In this document: positions 40,997 to 49,633 of the stretch, piece by piece
Numbering within the stretch: the first letter of the stretch is position 1
How the letters are laid out: each line of letters opens with the position of its first letter
DNA from: Nocardioides sp. TRM66260-LWL
GTDB lineage: Bacteria; Actinomycetota; Actinomycetes; Propionibacteriales; Nocardioidaceae
Reading direction: 5' to 3'
DNA length: 64,000 nucleotides
NCBI RefSeq assembly: GCF_020075545.1
Contig: NZ_JAIQZK010000005.1
Coordinates: 124,001 to 188,000 of the forward strand
Position numbers and translations under genes: made by a program
The notes under the pieces: generated by a model
Databases searched by the model: none
What the model was told of the DNA's origin: nothing
What the model saw: the letters and a program-made list of their open reading frames with translations, nothing else

Positions 40997-41770
40997 GTGA
41001 GCGACAGCCAGACCAGCCGCGCGTTCGGCATCGACATCGGCGGCACCGGCATCAAGGGCGCGCCGGTCGACCTCGAGGCGGGCGACTTCGCCGCCGAGCG
41101 CGTCCGCATCCCCACCCCGCAGCCCGCCACCCCGGAGGCGATCGGCGACGTCGTCGTCGAGCTGCTCGGCGAGTTCGAGGGCGACGACGCCGCCCCGGGC
41201 GCGCCGATCGGCATCACCGTGCCGGGCGTCGTCTCGCACGGCGTCGTCCGCTCGGCCGCGAACATCGACGAGTCGTGGCTCGGCACCGACGCCGACGCGC
41301 TCTTCTCCAACCTCACCGGACGCCGGGTGCACGCCGTCAACGACGCCGACGCCGCCGGCCTGGCCGAGGCCCGCTACGGCGCCGCCCGCGGGCGCGGCGG
41401 CCTGGTGATCGTCACGACCCTCGGCACCGGCATCGGCTCGGCGCTGCTGCTCGACGGGGTGCTCGTGCCGAACACCGAGCTCGGCCACCTCGAGGTCGAG
41501 GGTCACCACGCGGAGACCTGGGCGGCCAACAGCGCCCGCGAGCGCAAGGACCTCTCGATGGAGGAGTGGGCCGAGCGGCTCACGGTCTACTACGGCACGC
41601 TCGAGCGGCTGTTCTCCCCCGAGCTGATCGTGGTCGGCGGCGGCATCAGCAAGCGCTCCGACGAGTTCCTGCCGCTGATCGACATCGGCACCACGATCGT
41701 GCCCGCCCGGCTGCGCAACCGCGCCGGCGTCGTCGGCGCCGCGGTCTACGCGTCCGAGCGCGCAGGCTGA
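40997..41770 (+). CDS. ppgK: Polyphosphate glucokinase
   Basis: 257 residues from GTG 40997, preceded by GAGGGTGG; an in-frame GTG at 40961, just after a TAAAGT -10 box, could be a leaderless start and add 12 residues. ROK-type kinase with [17 protein letters not shown] (phosphate loop), [45 protein letters not shown] and [11 protein letters not shown]. PpgK phosphorylates glucose with polyphosphate or ATP and is characteristic of Actinobacteria. Divergent from alkB, convergent with the malic enzyme gene. Confidence 0.93.
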   Translation: MSDSQTSRAFGIDIGGTGIKGAPVDLEAGDFAAERVRIPTPQPATPEAIGDVVVELLGEFEGDDAAPGAPIGITVPGVVSHGVVRSAANIDESWLGTDADALFSNLTGRRVHAVNDADAAGLAEARYGAARGRGGLVIVTTLGTGIGSALLLDGVLVPNTELGHLEVEGHHAETWAANSARERKDLSMEEWAERLTVYYGTLERLFSPELIVVGGGISKRSDEFLPLIDIGTTIVPARLRNRAGVVGAAVYASERAG

Positions 41771-41791
41771 CGGGACCTGTCGCAGCCTGCG
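41761..41791. terminator. Bidirectional hairpin between ppgK and malic enzyme
   Basis: CGCAGGCTG (41761-41769) pairs with CAGCCTGCG (41783-41791) around a 13-nt loop. It covers the ppgK stop codon and lies 3 nt before the 3' end of the malic enzyme gene, so it could serve both convergent genes. Confidence 0.5.
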
Positions 41792-41794
41792 ATC

Positions 41795-43180
41795 TCAGCC
41801 GCCGGCGGCGTCCCGGATGGCGGCGGCGACGGCGCCGGGCACGTCGGGGTGGAAGACCGACGGGATGATGAAGCTCGGGTTGAGCTCGTCGTCGCCGACC
41901 ACCAGCGCGATCGCCTCGGCCGCCCGCAGCAGCATCTCGACGGTGACGTCGCTGGCCCGCGCGTCGAGCAGACCGCGGAAGACGCCGGGGAAGGCCAGCA
42001 CGTTGTTGATCTGGTTCGGGTAGTCCGAGCGGCCGCTGGCCACCACGGCGGCGTACCGGGCGGCCTCGGCGGGATCGACCTCCGGATCGGGGTTGGCCAG
42101 GGCGAAGACGACGGCGTCGTCGGCCATCTCGCCGATCCACGCGGGCTCGAGGATCCCCGGCGCGCTGACGCCGATGAACACGTCGGCGCCCACCAGCACG
42201 TCGTGCAGCGAGCCGGTGACCCGACGCGGGTTGGTGGCCGCGGCGAGCTCGCGGTGCGCCGGGGGCAACGTGTCGTCGTCGGCCGAGAGCGCGCCGGCCC
42301 GGTCGACCACCACCACGTCGACGGCGCCCGCCGCGAGCAGCAGGGTGACGATGGCGGTGCCGGCCGCGCCGCCGCCGGAGACGACGACCCGCACGTCGGC
42401 CAGCCGCTTGCGCACGACCCGCAGCGCGTTGGTCAGCGCCGCCAGGACGACGATCGCCGTGCCGTGCTGGTCGTCGTGGAAGACCGGGATGTCGAGGCTC
42501 TCGCGCAGCCGCCGCTCGATCTCGAAGCAGCGCGGCGCGGCGATGTCCTCCAGGTTGATGCCGCCGAACCCGGGCGCGATCAGCTCGACGGCCCGGACGA
42601 TCTCGTCGGCGTCCTGGGAGTCCAGGCAGATCGGCCAGGCGTCGATGTCGGCGAACCGCTTGAACAGCGCGGCCTTGCCCTCCATGACCGGCAGCGCGGC
42701 GCCGGGGCCGATGTTGCCCAGGCCCAGCACGGCCGAGCCGTCGGTGACGACGGCGACGGAGTTGCCCTTGATCGTCAGCCGCGGGACGTCCTCGGGGTGC
42801 TCGGCCAGCGCCCGGCTGACCCGGCCGACGCCCGGGGTGTAGGCCATCGAGAGGTCGTCGCGGTTCTTCAGCGGCACCTTCGAGCCCACCTCGATCTTGC
42901 CGCCGATGTGCAGCAGGAAGGTGCGGTCGCTGACCTTGTAGACCTCGACGCCGTCGAGCGCGTCGACGGCCACCTCGAGCTCGTGGGCGTGGTCGGCGTC
43001 GCCGGCCGAGCAGGTGACGTCGACGACCAGCCGGGCGTTGCTCGACTCCGCGACGTCGATGGCGGTGACGATGCCGCCGGCCTGCGCGATCGTCGTGGCC
43101 ACCGCCCCGACGACGCCGTGGTCGGGCGCCGTGTGCAGGCGCATGGTGATCGAGTAGCTCGAGGCGGTCGCGCGGTTCAT
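41795..43180 (-). CDS. NAD-dependent malic enzyme with N-terminal ACT domain
   Basis: 461 residues from ATG 43180; the frame stays open far upstream but that stretch is antisense to the MMPL gene. Residues ~10-90 are an ACT domain (SITMRLHTAPDHGVVGAVATTIAQAGGIVTAIDV). The catalytic part shows LSMAYTPGVGRVSRA, VVTDGSAVLGLGNIGPGAALPVMEGKAALFKRFADIDAWPI, NLEDIAAPRCFEIE, PVFHDDQHGTAIV and VVSGGGAAGTAIV. It decarboxylates malate to pyruvate. The ACT domain suggests control by an amino acid or other small effector. It stands opposite the TetR-MMPL pair. Confidence 0.93.
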   Translation of the reverse strand: MNRATASSYSITMRLHTAPDHGVVGAVATTIAQAGGIVTAIDVAESSNARLVVDVTCSAGDADHAHELEVAVDALDGVEVYKVSDRTFLLHIGGKIEVGSKVPLKNRDDLSMAYTPGVGRVSRALAEHPEDVPRLTIKGNSVAVVTDGSAVLGLGNIGPGAALPVMEGKAALFKRFADIDAWPICLDSQDADEIVRAVELIAPGFGGINLEDIAAPRCFEIERRLRESLDIPVFHDDQHGTAIVVLAALTNALRVVRKRLADVRVVVSGGGAAGTAIVTLLLAAGAVDVVVVDRAGALSADDDTLPPAHRELAAATNPRRVTGSLHDVLVGADVFIGVSAPGILEPAWIGEMADDAVVFALANPDPEVDPAEAARYAAVVASGRSDYPNQINNVLAFPGVFRGLLDARASDVTVEMLLRAAEAIALVVGDDELNPSFIIPSVFHPDVPGAVAAAIRDAAGG

Positions 43181-43289
43181 CCCGCCAGCGTCCGGCCCGG
43201 GCTCGGTTACCGGCAAGTCCGACGCGCGTCCGCGCACCACCCGCACGGAGGGCCCTGCGGGACGACGCGGGTGACCGTCGTCACGATTC

Positions 43290-43339
43290 TGCACTCCTTG
43301 AACGACAGTGCAATACTGCACTCCATGTCCATCAGTGCA
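43290..43339. promoter_or_regulatory. Tandem operators in front of the tetR-MMPL pair
   Basis: Four half-sites: TGCACT (43290), AGTGCA (43307), TGCACT (43317) and AGTGCA (43334). They form two direct copies, 27 bp apart, of TGCACT-N11-AGTGCA, and the inner pair forms a perfect AGTGCA-ATAC-TGCACT palindrome. The tetR ATG (43325) lies inside the second copy, so binding should repress tetR and the MMPL gene. Confidence 0.8.
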
Positions 43340-43933
43340 ATGACCGGCCCGATCACGGGGCGCGAGGCGAAGAAGGCGGCGACCCTGCGTCGCATCCAGC
43401 TGCGCGCCCTCGAGCTCACCCGCGACCGCGGCCTCGACGGCTGGACGATGGACGAGCTCGCCGACGCTGCGGAGGTCTCGCGGCGCACGCTGTTCAACTA
43501 CGTGCCCGGCAAGGTCGACGCCGTCATCGGCTCGGTGCCCGAGATCCCGGACGCCGCGCTCGCCACCTTCGTCGGCGGCGGGCCGCACGGCGTGCTCCTC
43601 GACGACGTCGGCGAGCTCGCGCTGCACCTGCTGGACGACGAGGACTTCACGCCCGACCTCGTCGACCTGCGCATGCAGGTCGCCACCGCCACGCCGCGCC
43701 TGATGCTCGTCGCGCACGAGCGGTTCCAGGAGGTGCTCACCCAGATGAGCGGCCACATCCTGGCCCGCGAGGGGAAGGAGTTCGGCGAGCACCGCGCCGC
43801 GCTCCTCGTGCGCCTGTGCGTCGCGTTCTTCGACGTCGCCCTGCAGCAGTTCTCCCAGGACCCGCACGAGGCCCCGCTCTCGCAGCGCTTCCTCGACGCG
43901 CTCGCCACCGGCCGCGAGCTGCTCGGCCCCTGA
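43325..43933 (+). CDS. TetR-family regulator of the MMPL transporter
   Basis: 202 residues from ATG 43325. HTH: EAKKAATLRRIQLRALELTRDRGLDGWTMDELADAAEVSRRTLFNYVPGKVDAVIGS. The C-terminal domain resembles AcrR-type ligand domains of lipid or drug-efflux regulators. It precedes the MMPL gene by 63 nt in the same direction and carries two matched operators around its own start codon, so autoregulation plus control of the transporter is likely. Divergent from malic enzyme. Confidence 0.9.
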   Translation: MSISAMTGPITGREAKKAATLRRIQLRALELTRDRGLDGWTMDELADAAEVSRRTLFNYVPGKVDAVIGSVPEIPDAALATFVGGGPHGVLLDDVGELALHLLDDEDFTPDLVDLRMQVATATPRLMLVAHERFQEVLTQMSGHILAREGKEFGEHRAALLVRLCVAFFDVALQQFSQDPHEAPLSQRFLDALATGRELLGP

Positions 43934-43996
43934 CGTCACGCACCACCCCGCACCACCCGGCAGCACCCATCCCGTCCCACGAGAGAGACCACCACC

Positions 43997-46339
43997 ATGG
44001 CCACCTTCCTCTACCGCCTCGGCCGCGGCGCCTACCGGCGCTGGCCGCTCGCGCTCGCCTCCTGGCTGGTCGCGATCATCGCCGTCGGCGTCGTCGCCGC
44101 CGGCTTCGGCAAGCCGATGACCGACGCGTTCACCATCCCGGGCATCCCCTCGGAGAAGGCGGCCGACCTGCAGTCCGAGCTCTACCCCGACGCGGTCGAC
44201 GCCTTCGACCAGGCCGGCGTCACCGTCGTCGTCCGCGCCCCCGAGGGCCAGACGCTGCGCGACGCCGGCCCCGAGCAGGCCGTCACCGACCTGGTCGGCC
44301 GGCTCAAGGCGCTGCCCCAGCTGAGCCGCGAGGGCCGCCAGGCCATCGTGGGCCCGGTCCAGGCCGCGGACGGGCAGCGCCAGCAGGCGCTGAAGGGCGC
44401 GCGGCAGGCGGGCACGCCGCAGGCCACGGTCGAGCGGAACCTGGAGGCCACCTCCCCGCTCTCGCAGGACGCCCGCACCGGCCTGATCACCTTCGCCTGG
44501 GACGTCGCCACCCCGGCCGACGTGCAGGCCGACACCATCGACGCCCTCGACGCCGCGCTCGCCTCGGCCCGCACCGACGGGCTCACCGCCGAGGCCAACG
44601 GCACCGGCTCGAAGGTGCAGGCCGCGGTCGACGGCACGTCCGAGCTCATCGGCATCGGCGTCGCCCTGGTCGTGCTGCTGCTGACCTTCGGCTCGCTGGT
44701 GGCCGCCGGCCTGCCGATCCTGATCGCGCTGGTCGGCGTCGGGCTCGGCGTCTCGGGCATCACCGCCTCGACGCTGCTCTTCGACATCGGCTCGACCACG
44801 CCGATCCTCGCGACGATGATCGGCCTGGCCGTCGGCATCGACTACACGCTCTTCATCCTGGCCCGCTACCGCGCGGAGCTCGAGCGCACCGACGACCGCG
44901 AGGACGCCATCGGCGTCGCGGTCGGCACGGCCGGCTCCGCGGTGGTCTTCGCCGGCCTCACCGTGCTCATCGCGCTGGCCGCGCTGTCGATCGTCCGCAT
45001 CCCGTTCCTCACCGCGATGGGCCTGGCCGCGGCCGGCACCGTCCTGGTGGCCGTGCTCGTCGCGCTCACCCTGCTGCCGGCGATCCTCGGCATCCTGAAG
45101 TCGAAGGCGTTCGCCGGCCGCGTCCGCCGCACCGGCGGCACCCGCGACGCGGACGGCCGGCTGCTCAACAACGGCGTTCGCTGGGCCCGGCTCGTCGGCC
45201 GCGCGCCGGTGGCCGCGGTGCTGCTCGTCGTGGTCGCGCTCGGCGCGCTGGCCATCCCGGCCAAGGGCCTGCACCTGGCCTTCCCGAGCGACTCCACCGC
45301 CTCCAGCGACACCACCCAGCGCAAGGCGTCCGACCTGATCACCGACGCGTTCGGCCCGGGCCGCGACGGCCCGCTGCTGGTGGTCGTCGACGCCCGCGCG
45401 CTCCCCGAGGCCGATCGTCAGGCCGCCTTCGGGCAGGTCGTGGAGTGGGCCGCCGGCCAGCAGGGCGTCGCCAACGCCCAGCTGACCCTGCCCTCGCCGG
45501 ACGGCGCCGGCCAGCAGGTGCTGATCACGCCGTCCTCCGGACCCGACGACACCGCCACCGAGCAGCTGCTGCGCGACCTGCGCGACGGCCAGGCCGGCAT
45601 CGAGCAGCGCACCGGCACGACGATCGGCGTCACCGGCCTCACCGCCATCACCACCGACGTCTCCGACCGGCTCGCCGGCGCCCTGCCGATCTACCTCGCC
45701 GTGGTCATCGGCCTGGCGTTCGTGCTGCTCATGGTCGTCTTCCGCTCGGTGCTCGTGCCGCTGACCGCCACCCTGGGCTTCCTGCTCTCGGTGCTGGCCA
45801 CGCTCGGTGCGACGGTCGCGGTCTTCCAGGAGGGCGCCTTCGGCCTGATGGAGGGGCAGCCGATCGTCAGCTTCATGCCGATCTTCCTGATCGGCGTGGT
45901 GTTCGGCCTGGCGATGGACTATCAGGTGTTCCTGGTGACCCGCATCCGCGAGGCGCACGTGCACGGCATGAGCACGCGCGAGGCCGTCGTCGACGGCTTC
46001 CGCAACAGCGCGCGGGTCGTCGCGGCCGCCGCGACCATCATGACCGCGGTGTTCTCCGCCTTCATGCTGCAGAGCGACCCGATCGTGAAGTCGATGGGCT
46101 TCGCGCTGGCCGTGGCCGTCGTCTTCGACGCCTTCGTCGTCCGGATGGTGCTCATCCCGGCGCTGCTGCAGCTGCTCGGCGAGCGGGCCTGGTGGCTGCC
46201 GCGCTGGCTCGACCGGCTGCTGCCGAACGTCGACGTCGAGGGCGAGTCGCTGCAGCGGCCGGGCGCCTCGACCGACCGCGAGCTGGACGAGGAGCTGCGC
46301 ACCCTCGGCGGCGACGCCGAGCACGCCGGCAGCCGCTGA
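43997..46339 (+). CDS. MMPL-family RND transporter
   Basis: 780 residues with about twelve transmembrane helices in two similar halves. First helix RWPLALASWLVAIIAVGVVAAGFG, then the large outside loop with the EGQTLRD...LSREGRQAIVGPVQAADGQRQQALKG coiled region, and the membrane motifs GLAVGIDYTLFILARYRAEL and VFGLAMDYQVFLVTRIREAHVHG with the conserved Asp residues of proton relay. MMPL proteins export lipids, siderophores or drugs. Its TetR neighbour upstream and a strong terminator downstream define a two-gene unit. Substrate cannot be told. Confidence 0.93.
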   Translation: MATFLYRLGRGAYRRWPLALASWLVAIIAVGVVAAGFGKPMTDAFTIPGIPSEKAADLQSELYPDAVDAFDQAGVTVVVRAPEGQTLRDAGPEQAVTDLVGRLKALPQLSREGRQAIVGPVQAADGQRQQALKGARQAGTPQATVERNLEATSPLSQDARTGLITFAWDVATPADVQADTIDALDAALASARTDGLTAEANGTGSKVQAAVDGTSELIGIGVALVVLLLTFGSLVAAGLPILIALVGVGLGVSGITASTLLFDIGSTTPILATMIGLAVGIDYTLFILARYRAELERTDDREDAIGVAVGTAGSAVVFAGLTVLIALAALSIVRIPFLTAMGLAAAGTVLVAVLVALTLLPAILGILKSKAFAGRVRRTGGTRDADGRLLNNGVRWARLVGRAPVAAVLLVVVALGALAIPAKGLHLAFPSDSTASSDTTQRKASDLITDAFGPGRDGPLLVVVDARALPEADRQAAFGQVVEWAAGQQGVANAQLTLPSPDGAGQQVLITPSSGPDDTATEQLLRDLRDGQAGIEQRTGTTIGVTGLTAITTDVSDRLAGALPIYLAVVIGLAFVLLMVVFRSVLVPLTATLGFLLSVLATLGATVAVFQEGAFGLMEGQPIVSFMPIFLIGVVFGLAMDYQVFLVTRIREAHVHGMSTREAVVDGFRNSARVVAAAATIMTAVFSAFMLQSDPIVKSMGFALAVAVVFDAFVVRMVLIPALLQLLGERAWWLPRWLDRLLPNVDVEGESLQRPGASTDRELDEELRTLGGDAEHAGSR

Positions 46340-46347
46340 CCGACGCA

Positions 46348-46390
46348 GCACCGCGGCCCGGCCCGTCCTCGACGGGCCGGGCCGCGGTGC
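46348..46390. terminator. 20-bp hairpin terminator after the MMPL gene
   Basis: Perfect 20-bp stem 46348-46367 / 46371-46390 with a 3-nt CTC loop. It lies between the convergent MMPL and SRPBCC genes and can serve both. Confidence 0.9.
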
Positions 46391-46402
46391 GTCCGGGTGG
46401 GC

Positions 46403-46906
46403 CTAGGCGGCCGAGCCGGGCGGGAGGCCGAGCTCGCGCAGCAGGTTGGCGGCGAACCGGTCGCCCATCTGCGCGATGACGCCGCGCATCGTGGTCTCGA
46501 CCGTGCGTCGCGCGAGCCCCGGCAGCGGGAGCTCCACGGTGATGTCGAGGCCCGTGGCCAGGGCGGTGCGCTCGGTGCCGTCGGCAGCCGGCTCGAGGGC
46601 GGTGAGCTCGTACCAGCCGGTGACGCCCGCCCGCTCGGTGACGCCCGCCGGCGGCTCGTGGTGGAACTCCAGCCGCTCTGGCGGCGTCAGCTCCATCCGC
46701 TCGGTGAAGGTGGGCGCGATGTCGAGCCCGGCGACCTTCAGCCCGCTCATCTCCCACCGCCAGTGGTGCTCGTCGACGGCCTCGATCGTCCGCAGGAACG
46801 GGACGAGGGAGGCCAGCCGCGGCGGGTCGGTGAGGACCGCCCAGATCGCCTCGCGCGGGGCGTCGACGACGGCGTGGGCCTCACGCGAGGCGGTGAAGGC
46901 GGTCAT
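46403..46906 (-). CDS. SRPBCC family protein
   Basis: 167 residues of the START/Bet v1-like fold (polyketide cyclase/dehydrase and CoxG-type): EAHAVVDAPREAIWAVLTDPPRLASLVPFLRTIEAVDEHHWRWEMSG, a central MELTPPERLEFHHEPP and the amphipathic C-terminal helix RTVETTMRGVIAQMGDRFAANLLRELG. The fold holds a hydrophobic ligand; the specific ligand is unknown. AGGAG lies 7 nt before ATG 46906. Placed 27 nt before the 5' neighbour's end (glutathione peroxidase, same strand), so probably co-transcribed with it. Confidence 0.87.
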   Translation of the reverse strand: MTAFTASREAHAVVDAPREAIWAVLTDPPRLASLVPFLRTIEAVDEHHWRWEMSGLKVAGLDIAPTFTERMELTPPERLEFHHEPPAGVTERAGVTGWYELTALEPAADGTERTALATGLDITVELPLPGLARRTVETTMRGVIAQMGDRFAANLLRELGLPPGSAA

Positions 46907-46933
46907 GGCGGGCTCCTGACGAGCTACCCGACG

Positions 46934-47416
46934 TCAGGCGGCGAGCGCCTTCTCGATGTCGGAGGCGATCTTCTCGGGCTTCGTGGTGGGCGAGTAGCGA
47001 CCGATGACCTGGCCGTCCTTGCCGAGGAGGAACTTGGTGAAGTTCCACTTGATCTTGCCGCCGAGCAGGCCGCTCTTCTCCTTGCGCAGCCACGCGAAGA
47101 GCGGGTGGGCGCCGTCGCCGTTGACCTCGATCTTCGAGAACAGCGGGAAGGTGACGCCGAAGTTGCGCTCGCAGAAGCCGGCGATCTCGGCGTCGTCGCC
47201 GGGCTCCTGGTGACCGAACTGGTCGCAGGGGAAGCCGAGCACCGCGAAGCCGCGGGCGGAGTACTGGTCGTGCAGCTGCTGCAGGCCCTGGTACTGCGGG
47301 GTGAAGCCGCACTTCGACGCGGTGTTGACGACCAGGACGACCTGGCCGAGGTAGTCGCCGAGGTCGACCGGGCGGCCGTCGATCGAGGTGGCGGAGAAGT
47401 CCTGAAGGGAGGTCAT
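46934..47416 (-). CDS. Glutathione peroxidase family (thioredoxin-type) peroxidase
   Basis: 160 residues. Catalytic set: Cys36 in NTASKCGFTPQY, Gln70 in FPCDQFGHQEPG, Trp124-Asn125 in WNFTKFL. Cys64 in FPCDQFG and Cys82 are further thiols; the resolving Cys usual in thioredoxin-dependent GPx lies in the same FPCNQF-like region. Actinobacteria lack glutathione, so thioredoxin is the likely reductant. It reduces H2O2 and organic hydroperoxides. Followed on the same strand by the SRPBCC gene. Confidence 0.94.
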   Translation of the reverse strand: MTSLQDFSATSIDGRPVDLGDYLGQVVLVVNTASKCGFTPQYQGLQQLHDQYSARGFAVLGFPCDQFGHQEPGDDAEIAGFCERNFGVTFPLFSKIEVNGDGAHPLFAWLRKEKSGLLGGKIKWNFTKFLLGKDGQVIGRYSPTTKPEKIASDIEKALAA

Positions 47417-47481
47417 GCCCCCCAGCCTGCCAAACCGGTGGTCGCCGGTGGTACTGGGTGGCGCGACGAGGCGTCGACGTC

Positions 47482-48483
47482 TCAGCGGGCGGCGGCCAGC
47501 CCCACGCCCGTGGCCTCCTCGACGTACGCCAGCAGCCGGCGGACGTCCTGGGGGTCGTGGCCGCGCTCCCAGCCGAAGGTCGTGGGCCGCTGGCGGCGGT
47601 CGTGCCAGAAGTGGCCGGCGCGCGAGGCGGGCCGGGTCGCGAGCAGCCACACCGCGGTGTCGGCGCCGTCGGCCGGGGTGCGCAGCAGCGGGCGCAGCAC
47701 CCGCTCGAAGGCCGGCAGGTGCTCGGTGACGCCGGGGGTCGCGGCCCAGCCCGGGTGCATGCTCTCGATCCGCAGGTCGTCGCCGCCGACCGCCCGCGCC
47801 CACGCGTCCGCGAGCACGACCTGCATGCGCTTGGTGCGCGCGTAGGCCTGGACGCCGTCGTACTCGCCCTCGGCGTACTGGAGGTCGTCGCGGCCGTCGA
47901 CGTGCAGCCGGGCGCCGTACATGCCGCCCGAGCTCATCCAGACCACGCTCGCGGCGCCGGAGGCCCGCAGCGCGTCGAGCAGCAGCGAGGTCATCAGGTG
48001 GGGGCCGAGCACGTGCACCGCGAGCGACATCTCGTGGCCCTGCGGGCTCTCCTGCCGCTGCGGCGGCATGACGCCGGCGTTGTGCAGGAGGCCGTGGACG
48101 GCGGGCACCCGGTCGCGGAGGCCGCGAGCCCAGCGCTCGACGGCGGCGAGGTCGCCGACGTCGCAGACCTCCTCGACGATCTCGGAGTGCGGGTGCGCCT
48201 CGCGCAGCGAGCGCGCGGTGGCCTCGACCTTGCCCGGGTTGCGGCCCAGCACGTGCACCGAGGCGCCGAGGGCGAGCAGGCCGTCCGCCGCGGCCGTCCC
48301 GAGACCGGAGGTCGCGCCCGTGACGACGTACCGCCGTCCCTGCAGGGAGCCGGGCTGCGGGTCGGCGGGCCACCAGCGACGGCGCAGGCGACTGCCGACC
48401 CGGCTGTAGCCGAGGAGGACGGTGCGGTCGAGCGCACCGTCGAGCAGCGCGTCGAGCGAGCGGGTGGAGCGGCTCCGAGCCAT
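47482..48483 (-). CDS. Short-chain dehydrogenase/reductase (DHRS12-like)
   Basis: 333 residues from ATG 48483; the frame is open further but overlaps the divergent gene. The N-terminal ~45 residues (LLDGALDRTVLLGYSRVGSRLRRRWWPADPQPGSLQG) are typical of DHRS12-like SDRs. Motifs are TGATSGLG, NAGVMPP, the Ser in VVWMSSGGMYGARL and YARTK in place of YxxxK. The C-terminal part ends FWHDRRQRPTTFGWERG, also a DHRS12 feature. NAD(P)-dependent; the substrate is unknown. Divergent from the PP2C gene at 48.6 kb. Confidence 0.9.
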   Translation of the reverse strand: MARSRSTRSLDALLDGALDRTVLLGYSRVGSRLRRRWWPADPQPGSLQGRRYVVTGATSGLGTAAADGLLALGASVHVLGRNPGKVEATARSLREAHPHSEIVEEVCDVGDLAAVERWARGLRDRVPAVHGLLHNAGVMPPQRQESPQGHEMSLAVHVLGPHLMTSLLLDALRASGAASVVWMSSGGMYGARLHVDGRDDLQYAEGEYDGVQAYARTKRMQVVLADAWARAVGGDDLRIESMHPGWAATPGVTEHLPAFERVLRPLLRTPADGADTAVWLLATRPASRAGHFWHDRRQRPTTFGWERGHDPQDVRRLLAYVEEATGVGLAAAR

Positions 48484-48574
48484 GCCCCGACTGTAGGGGG
48501 CGCCGCCGCATGAGGGTCCTCTCATCGGGGTGCCCGATCGACGCGAGCGCCGGACGCCGCGCCACCCCGGCTGG

Positions 48575-48580
48575 CAGACT
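48575..48580 (+). promoter_or_regulatory. -10 box of the membrane PP2C gene (leaderless)
   Basis: CAGACT, 6 nt before GTG 48587. The spacing supports this GTG over one at 48530. Confidence 0.5.
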
Positions 48581-48586
48581 TCGCCC

Positions 48587-49633
48587 GTGCCCGCCGCCTG
48601 TCGAGTCCCGCCTGCCCTGCAGGCGTGCCTGACCACGGGCGTCCTGGCCGGTCTGAGCCTGCTCGTGGTGCTGGTGGCCATCGACGTCGAGGCCTTCCGG
48701 CTGGCCGGCGCGTTCAGCGCCGCCGCGCTGCTCACCTCGGTGATCGGACGCTGGCGCGAGACCGCCGGCATCGCGGTCGCGAGCGTGGTCGTCGCGCTGC
48801 TCAGCGGCGCCTGGCACGACTACACCGGCACCGCCGAGTGGTGGCTGCGGGTGGGCGTGTGCACCCTGATCGCCGTGCTGGCCGTCGTCGGCTCCTACGT
48901 GCGCGACCAGCGCGAGGACCGCCTCAAGCGGATGACCGTCATCGCCGAGACCGCCCAGCGCGCGGTGCTCCGCTCCACCCCCAGCGCGGTCGGCTCGGTG
49001 GGCGTCGCGAGCCGCTACGTCTCGGCCAGCGCCGAGGCCCTCGTCGGCGGCGACCTCTACGAGGTGGCCGAGACCCCGCACGGGGTGCGGGTGATCGTGG
49101 GCGACGTGCGCGGCAAGGGCCTGCCGGCCGTCCAGACCGCGAGCGCCGTGCTCGGCGCCTTCCGCACCGCCGCGTTCACCGAGCCCGACCTGTGCCGGCT
49201 GGCGCGGATGATCGACGTCGTCGTCGAGCAGGAGCCCGACGACGAGGAGTTCGTCACCGCGGTCGTGGCGGAGTTCCAGGGTGACTCGGTGCGCCTGGTC
49301 AACTGCGGGCACCACGCGCCGCTGCTGGTCAGCGACGGCGCGGTCGAGGCGCTCGACGACGGCGACGTCACCGTGCCGCTGGGCCTCGGCAGCGACCCGA
49401 CCGCCAGCGTGCACGCCTGGCCGCGGGGCGCCCGCATGCTGTTCTTCACCGACGGCCTGGTCGAGCACCGCGACCGCGCGGGCCGCTTCTTCGATCTCGA
49501 CGCCTACGCGCCGTCGCTGGGCCAGGGCGATCTCGAGCAGGCGCTCGACCGGCTCGTCGCCCGGCTGCTCGGGCACAGCCGGCGCGCGCTGTGCGACGAC
49601 CTCGCCCTCGTGCTGGCCGAGAACCGGGCGTGA
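48587..49633 (+). CDS. Membrane PP2C (SpoIIE/RsbU) serine phosphatase
   Basis: 348 residues from GTG 48587; GTG 48530 would add 19 residues with no visible feature. The N-terminus has about four hydrophobic helices (TTGVLAGLSLLVVLVAIDV, LAGAFSAAALLTSVIG, AGIAVASVVVALLSGAW, LRVGVCTLIAVLAVVGSYV), then a cytoplasmic phosphatase: GGDLYEVAET, GDVRGKGLPAVQ, FTDGLVEHRD and CDDLALVL hold the metal-binding Asp residues. Such proteins act in partner-switching control of alternative sigma factors. The stop overlaps the hydratase start (GTGA). No anti-sigma pair is adjacent. Confidence 0.9.
   Translation: MPAACRVPPALQACLTTGVLAGLSLLVVLVAIDVEAFRLAGAFSAAALLTSVIGRWRETAGIAVASVVVALLSGAWHDYTGTAEWWLRVGVCTLIAVLAVVGSYVRDQREDRLKRMTVIAETAQRAVLRSTPSAVGSVGVASRYVSASAEALVGGDLYEVAETPHGVRVIVGDVRGKGLPAVQTASAVLGAFRTAAFTEPDLCRLARMIDVVVEQEPDDEEFVTAVVAEFQGDSVRLVNCGHHAPLLVSDGAVEALDDGDVTVPLGLGSDPTASVHAWPRGARMLFFTDGLVEHRDRAGRFFDLDAYAPSLGQGDLEQALDRLVARLLGHSRRALCDDLALVLAENRA

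Noticed and set aside
43181-46351. Apparent 5' extension of malic enzyme through the TetR-MMPL genes
   Set aside because: Only the part from ATG 43180 matches malic enzyme; the rest is antisense to TetR and MMPL genes that have full motif sets and their own operators.
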